Shown: positions 58,896 to 64,000 of the stretch, in pieces
How the letters are laid out: each line of letters opens with the position of its first letter
How positions within the stretch are numbered: the stretch's first letter is position 1
DNA from: Piliocolobus tephrosceles
Taxonomy: Eukaryota; Chordata; Mammalia; Primates; Cercopithecidae
NCBI RefSeq assembly: GCF_002776525.5
Contig: NC_045435.1
Location: 125,281,038 to 125,345,037, forward strand
Length of the DNA: 64,000 bases
Direction: 5' to 3'
The notes under the pieces: model-generated
The model's input: only the letters and a program-made list of their open reading frames with translations
Told to the model about the DNA's origin: nothing
The model's database searches: none
Program-made: the position numbers and the translations under genes

Positions 58896-60995
58896 AAATT
58901 GCTATATAAGTTTAATTCTCAAAGCTTTGCTGAAGTCAATTACTTTTCTAAAACTTGTTTGCACACTGAAATATTTAATATTTTAGCTTGACAAAAATTT
59001 AACTGAGAATATTTTCCTTTCAGTAGAAATAAATTTTGGAATAGGATATATATTCAGTTTTGGATAAAAGACATTTGATTTTTTTTTTTTTTTTCAAATT
59101 TCTCTATGATATATGAAAATCCATCATGATTTCTAACATCACTTATCTGTATTTTTAATAAAATCTTTCTAATCTTCACTTTCCAGGTATTTCCTTGAAT
59201 TTAGTTTAAAAAACTAATAGTTGTAGCATTCCTTTTGTGAGAATAATTATCTCATATAGATTTTTTTTTTTTTCCATTTTCTTCCTAATTCTGTCAAATG
59301 ACGGCCTGTAGTAGCTACCTCTGAAGTAGAGTGACTGACTGACAGGTGTTGTCAGCAAGAAGTCTGACGACTAAGAGATGTGTTTGTCTTCTAATAGATT
59401 CAGTAAAGCATAAAGGAGAGGCAAAGCAGCAGTGTGTACAGCTTGGGGAAGCCTTTGGCTAAGTCCCTTTGAAAGATGTGAAATCTCTGAATATTCTAAT
59501 TGAGGCACAGATACTTACAGTCTGCATTGTTGTGTGCTTAAAATATTCAGCCAAGATGCCTTGTAGCGTATTATTATCTAGGAAACAGTGATACATATCA
59601 TAATGATGCCCAAATCCATGGGATTTTTTTTTGTGCGCTTCCAAAAGAAGCCATCGTCGAGTGTAGTTACAGAATGACATAAAAATCTGTCTTTAAGGTA
59701 TGTTCTCTCTTATTTCCTCTGCAACTTTAAAACTGAGCTGTGAGCATCTTCTCAGCAGCACATATCTCAAGCCTACTGTGAGTCGTTACACCCTCAGCAA
59801 GACTTCCTCCCCTCTTCCTCCTACCTTCATTTAGTTCCCCCAAGAAAACACTGTGTGCTGTGTATTCATTTTCTGAAGCCCTTGGATCCTGAATGTAACT
59901 GAACGGAAACTGACCATTTCTGTAATAAGCAACCTCTTCAATTAGTCACACTGTCACCTGTGATAATACAAATTATTCTTTGTGATTCTAATCATCAGCT
60001 GTCATTCAAATAATGCCAGGTGCTTGGCAAAGCACTCTGTGGAATTTTTCATCCATCTGTCCAGTCTTAGAAGTGACCTTCTATTACTTTCATTTGTATA
60101 CATGTTATCTTTAAATAGGGCATTTGCATGACAAAATAATGCCTCTGACCACACCAGGGAGTTGCATGATGAGAAAAGAGACTATTTACTACATTATTTG
60201 TAAGCCATATGATATTAAAGACTATTGCCATGCAGCTTCAGGCCACCAACACTCAGTGTATTTATATAAAGGCAGCAAATGCTAATTGTTAACAAATACA
60301 GCTCTCCTTTTTATTGGCTACAAATTTGTTAGGAGCAGAAAAAAGAAAAAAAAAAAAAAAACCTATCCTGCAAATAGATATTTGTATTGCAGATGCTTAA
60401 AGGAGTGACTAATAAGGCTATTTATTGTCCAAATTTGACTAATTGTTGTGCTGAGAAACTGCCTAGGAGCCAGTTTGTGCTTTGAAATTAAGCATTGTCA
60501 GTAAGTTCATCAAAGAAGTAGGACTCCAGCTACTAGCAAGAAATTTAGAAACTTGTCTATTCATACTGATCTCAACTAGCATGTTATATAGAAAACTACC
60601 TACAGGCACCTAAAGGAATGATCTATGGGTAAATGTAAAGAAGTCATAAATAGCCTCCCAGAGGCTATTAGACTGAAAAATAATCCTCAAACTGGACCAC
60701 TTTTGAAGATAAAACAGGTTACTATTAATATCAGAACCATTCGAATAAAACTGGACTGTCCCAGGCACATCACAATATAGGCTTTCTGTATTTTGACTTT
60801 TATTGCCCCACAAGTTTTAAATAAATAAGTGATTCTCTATTGCATGAAAAATAAATTGCCTCAAATACTTTCAAAATATGAACACAAACCACAATTCCAT
60901 TTTTTCATCATCTCATTTTCTAAGCACATTGGCCTACATGTGTTGGCTGACCATGCTCTTCTGAAAGACTTTTTTTTCCCTCAGTTTATTTTCCT
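58896..60995. other. Repeat-poor unique sequence
   Basis: T-runs at 59080-59094 and 59262-59273 and an A-run at 60345-60361. A possible MIR-like block lies at 60010-60110 (ATGCCAGGTGCTTGGCAAAGCACTCTG). 59700-60560 is the least AT-rich, least repetitive part and contains an octamer ATTTGCAT (60122) and TAATTGTTAAC (60283). No coding frame is convincing. Confidence 0.45.
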
Positions 60996-62040
60996 TTTAA
61001 ACTTTTATTTTAGGCTCAGGGTACCTGTGCAGGTATGTTATATAGGTAAACTTGTGTCATGGGGATTTGGTGTACAGACTATTTTGTCACCAAGGTACTA
61101 AGCATGTTCCTGGAGAGTTATTCTCCTTCCAACTCTCTCCCTCAAGTAAGCCCCAGTGTCTGTTGTTTCCCTTTGTGGCCATTGGTTTTCATTACTTAGC
61201 TCCCACTTACAAGTGAGAACATGCAGTATTTGGTGTTCCGTTCTTATGTTAGTGTGCTAATAATAATGGCCTCCAGCTCCACCCATGCTTCTGCAAAGCA
61301 TATGTGTATATGCACCAAATCTCCTTTATCCACTCTACCATTGATGGTCATTTAGGTTGATTCCATGTATTTGCTAACGTAAATAGTGCTTCAGTGAACA
61401 TAAGCATACATTTGTCTTTCTAATAGAATTATTTATATTCCTTTGGGTATATACCCAGAAATGGGATTGCTGGGTGGAATAGTATGACATCTCATTGTGG
61501 TTCTGATTTGCATTTCTCTAATTATTAGTGATGTTGAGCATTTTTTCATATACCTCTTGGTCACATGTATGTCTTCTTTTGAAAAGTGTCTGTTCATGTC
61601 ATTTGCCCACTTTTTAAAGGAGTTGTTTCTTGTTTGTTAACTTATATAAGTTCCTTATAGATTTGGATTATTAGGCTTTTGTCACACATATAGTTTGCGA
61701 ATATTTTCTCCCATCTGTTTACTCTGTTGATAGTTTATTTTGCTGTGCAGAAGCTCTTTAGTTAAATTAGGTCCCATTTATCAAATTTTGCTTTTAGCAT
61801 CTCTGTCATGAAATCTTTTCAGTTCTTATGTCCAGAATGATATATCCTAGGTTATCTTCCAGGGTTTTTAGAGTTTTGGTTTTATATTTAAGTTTTTAAT
61901 TCACTTTGAGTTGATTTTTGTACATTGTGTAAGGAAGGGTTCCAGTGTCAACCTTCTTCATATAGCCAGCCAGTTATCCCAGTACCATTTACTGAATACA
62001 GAGTTCTTCTTCCATTGCTTGTTTTGACGATTTTGTCAGT
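60996..62040 (-). mobile_element. L1 3' end, minus strand
   Basis: On the plus strand: TTTTATTTTAGGCTCAGGGTACCTGTGCAGG (3'UTR end), CTCCCACTTACAAGTGAGAACATGCAG, then ORF2 C-terminal sequence (TTGCATTTCTCTAATTATTAGTGATG, TTTGCTGTGCAGAAGCTCTTTAG). It stops near 62040. Old (L1PB/L1MA-like), with no intact frame. Confidence 0.88.
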
Positions 62041-63142
62041 TTTGAGAAGTAGTTTTCCTCTGTCCAATTCTCTTTTCATTTTTGTTTCTAAATACATGTT
62101 CATCTCAAATTTATCTAATTACTGACAATTATGTTACCTCCATATTATATGGACTAAATCCCAGAGGGAACACTTTTGGTGGACTTAGCCAATAATCGTC
62201 TTCTCTAGGAATCAGCACTCCCATACCATTTCACTCATGGAAGGGTCATGCTTGCTTCTGGAATAATTCAAATAACAAATTACCATTGCTGTGGTTGGGC
62301 TTTTAAATTTGAAAATGGTCATAATATTGCATGCAGGGTGAAGAATATGGGGCAGTTGCAAACTCCCTCTTCACAAAGCCTTCTCAGAATGATTCCAGAG
62401 AAAATCAAATTCTCCACATTTAACACTCATAAAATTTTGTGTTTCTATTATCACTGTGTTCTGTATCTTTTGAATACAAATATTCATATTTTAGTGTCTC
62501 CACTGCTGGTTCACAAAATTCTGAAGCCCTGCAGCCACAATATTCATCTTACTGTCCCTCACAGTCTAGTGAATAGGCACTTAGTAAATGTTCAATAAAT
62601 GTTAATTTCATTGAAATGACAAGTTCGTAAACTGTAATAGTTTAATGTGAGTTGGAAATGGCAATTTAAACTTGATAAGCCAACAGTCTTTTTATTCTAA
62701 GATATTGAAAAATGAGTCATCATTCATCTCATCTTTCATTTCTTCTTTGCCTCTGTCATTCTCATGCTAGACAGAATAATGGATATGTATTAGGTCAGAC
62801 TTTTCACAGGATGCTATTGAAGGTACCAGAAGTAAAAATTATGGCAGGAAAAATCATGTATTATTAAAGAAGTCTACATTAAAATAATGTAAAGTTTTTT
62901 CCAAGTTGGAAGGCAAATCATTTCCATTTCGTACAACAGGTTCAACATTGTAAGATTGGTAGAACCGAACATAAAGAAAGAAGCTTGAATAAAAGATCAG
63001 GAAAATACTGGTGAGTGATTAGCAGGAATAAACAAACAAACAAACAAAAAAAAAAACCCAGGCTTTCATCAATCTTCATAGAATTATGAATACCATTAGT
63101 AAGATTTACTTTATAGAATGTCATGTCAAAAAAATATAAATG
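62041..63142. other. Unique sequence
   Basis: A MIR/L2-like tail at 62565-62605 (AGTGAATAGGCACTTAGTAAATGTTCAATAAATG) and a (CAAA)n tract at 63028-63047. A 116-codon frame at 62248-62598 has no motif I recognise and is not supported as a gene. Confidence 0.45.
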
Positions 63143-63556
63143 GGCCGGGCACGGTGGCTCACACCTGTAATCCTAGCACTTTGGGAGGCCGAGGCGGATG
63201 GATAACGAGGTCAGGAGTTCAAGACCAGCTTGGCCAAGATGGTGAAACCTCATCTCTAGTAAAAATACAAAAAAGCCGGGTGCGGTGGCTCAAGCCTGTA
63301 ATCCCAGCACTTTGGGTGGCCGAGACGGGTGGATCACGAGGTCAGGAGATCGAGACCATCCTGGCTAACACGGTGAAACCCCGTCTCTACAAAAAAAATA
63401 CAAAAAACTAGCTGGGCGAGGTGGCGGGCGCCTATAGTCCCAGCTACTCGGAAGGCTGAGGCAGGAGAATGGCGTGAACCTGGGGAGGCGGAGCTTGCAG
63501 TGAGCTGAGATCCGGCCACTGCACTCCAGCCTGGGTGACAGAGCGAGACTCCGTCA

Positions 63557-63592
<36 letters not shown>

Positions 63593-63612
63593 AGCTGGGC
63601 TTGGCGGCAGTC
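63143..63612 (+). mobile_element. Older Alu, left arm plus remnant, host of a nested Alu
   Basis: The left arm runs 63143-63274 (GGCCGGGCACGGTGG to AAAAATACAAAAAA). After the nested Alu its right arm resumes with TTAGCTGGGCTTGGCGGCAG (63591-63610) and then stops. About 140 bp of the right arm are missing. Confidence 0.9.
63275..63590 (+). mobile_element. AluY-type insertion nested in Alu (Old World monkey form)
   Basis: Young AluY carrying CAAGCCTGTAATCC, GAGACGGGTGGATCACGAGG, AACTAGCTGGGCGAGGTGGCGGGCGCC and GAGATCCGGCCACTGC. It ends in A33 (63558-63590). It landed in the A-rich middle linker of an older Alu. Confidence 0.95.
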
Positions 63613-64000
63613 GAATAAGACCTTTACAGGCAGTTGAACAGTCCATTTCGATCTTTCATGCAACTACATATGCAACTATGTGTCTGTATGTGTATGTGTA
63701 TATATATATATATCTTCTTAAGAAAAACTTTTCAAAAATGACCCTTGACATCATATATTTGAAAATTCAAGAAATGTCAAGGACCAAAAGGGTCTTATAA
63801 GAATGCAGAAGGAAAATAAATTTTGCTTAAGTTTAATCTAACTCTGAGAGTTATCACAAGGATTAAACATGGAATTCAATTCGCAATATATCACAAGCAA
63901 TATTTTGCTTTTACAGTTATACAGTTATTCTTATCATTTCCTGGAATTGGTATTTTCTACAAACAAAATGGAGTCAAACTTTTTATCATCTAAATGGTGA
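63613..64000. other. Unique sequence with TA/TG repeat
   Basis: A TGTATG/TATA tract at 63683-63713. The remainder is AT-rich sequence with nothing recognised up to the window edge. Confidence 0.5.

Noticed and set aside
62248..62598. 116-codon plus-strand frame
   Set aside because: AT-rich composition, no recognisable motif, no splice or promoter context. Its end overlaps a MIR/L2-like tail.
1..64000. tRNA, snRNA, 5S/7SL or other structured RNA genes
   Set aside because: The B-box-like words found lie inside Alu elements. No cloverleaf, snRNA Sm site or processed-RNA pseudogene could be supported by eye.

Overview
This window is nuclear DNA from a primate, most likely an Old World monkey (Cercopithecidae). 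It is AT-rich and intron-free, and it is packed with Alu, LINE-1 (L1), MaLR and ERV long terminal repeats. Three Alu copies (about 35839, 58585 and 63275) carry the right-arm form I associate with cercopithecine AluY lineages: GGGYGAGGTGGCGGG after the middle linker and GAGATCCRGCCACTGC. The younger L1 3' ends carry a doubled 'gacgag-ttgatgggtgc' unit, also typical of that lineage. No cellular protein-coding gene, structural RNA gene or CRISPR array could be supported. The longer open frames come from decayed L1 ORF2, Alu, LTR or assembly-gap sequence.

Layout. 1-218 is the 3' end of a class I ERV LTR, broken by a 10-N gap that duplicates 47 bp. 341-671 is a MaLR LTR. 680-6395 is an old plus-strand L1 interrupted by two minus-strand L1 pieces and an unassigned segment. 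6400-15505 is a long plus-strand L1 (L1PB/L1MA-like) with 5'UTR, ORF1 remnant and ORF2. It is split by a younger, 5'-truncated L1 (9691-13357) and two Alus. 15512-16460 is an older L1 with an inverted 5' part. 19085-21350 is an L1M 5'UTR/ORF1 piece, followed by a curious 0.6-kb inverted-repeat block and an LTR-like stretch. 23919-24630 is a probable minus-strand solo LTR. 26734-27267 is a small young L1 with perfect target-site duplications. 27.3-33.6 kb is mostly unique sequence with MIR relics.

34.2-37.5 kb is an L1 with two Alus in it. 38.6-41.0 kb holds two LTR12 (ERV9) LTRs, one nested inside the other in opposite orientation. 46.2-49.0 kb is an L1 that contains a 240-bp copy of sequence lying 3.4 kb upstream. 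51.86-52.35 kb is a young L1 insertion bounded by 16-bp duplications whose interior is a 400-N gap. 53.8-55.5 kb and 61.0-62.0 kb are further L1 relics, and an Alu-in-Alu nest lies at 63.1-63.6 kb.

Nothing here works as a multi-gene system. The region reads as an intergenic or intronic repeat accumulation. The most notable items are structural: the nested head-to-head LTR12 pair, the local segment duplication into an L1, the 90%-identical inverted repeat at 21.36/21.95 kb, and two assembly defects. I did not find evidence of an undescribed biological system.
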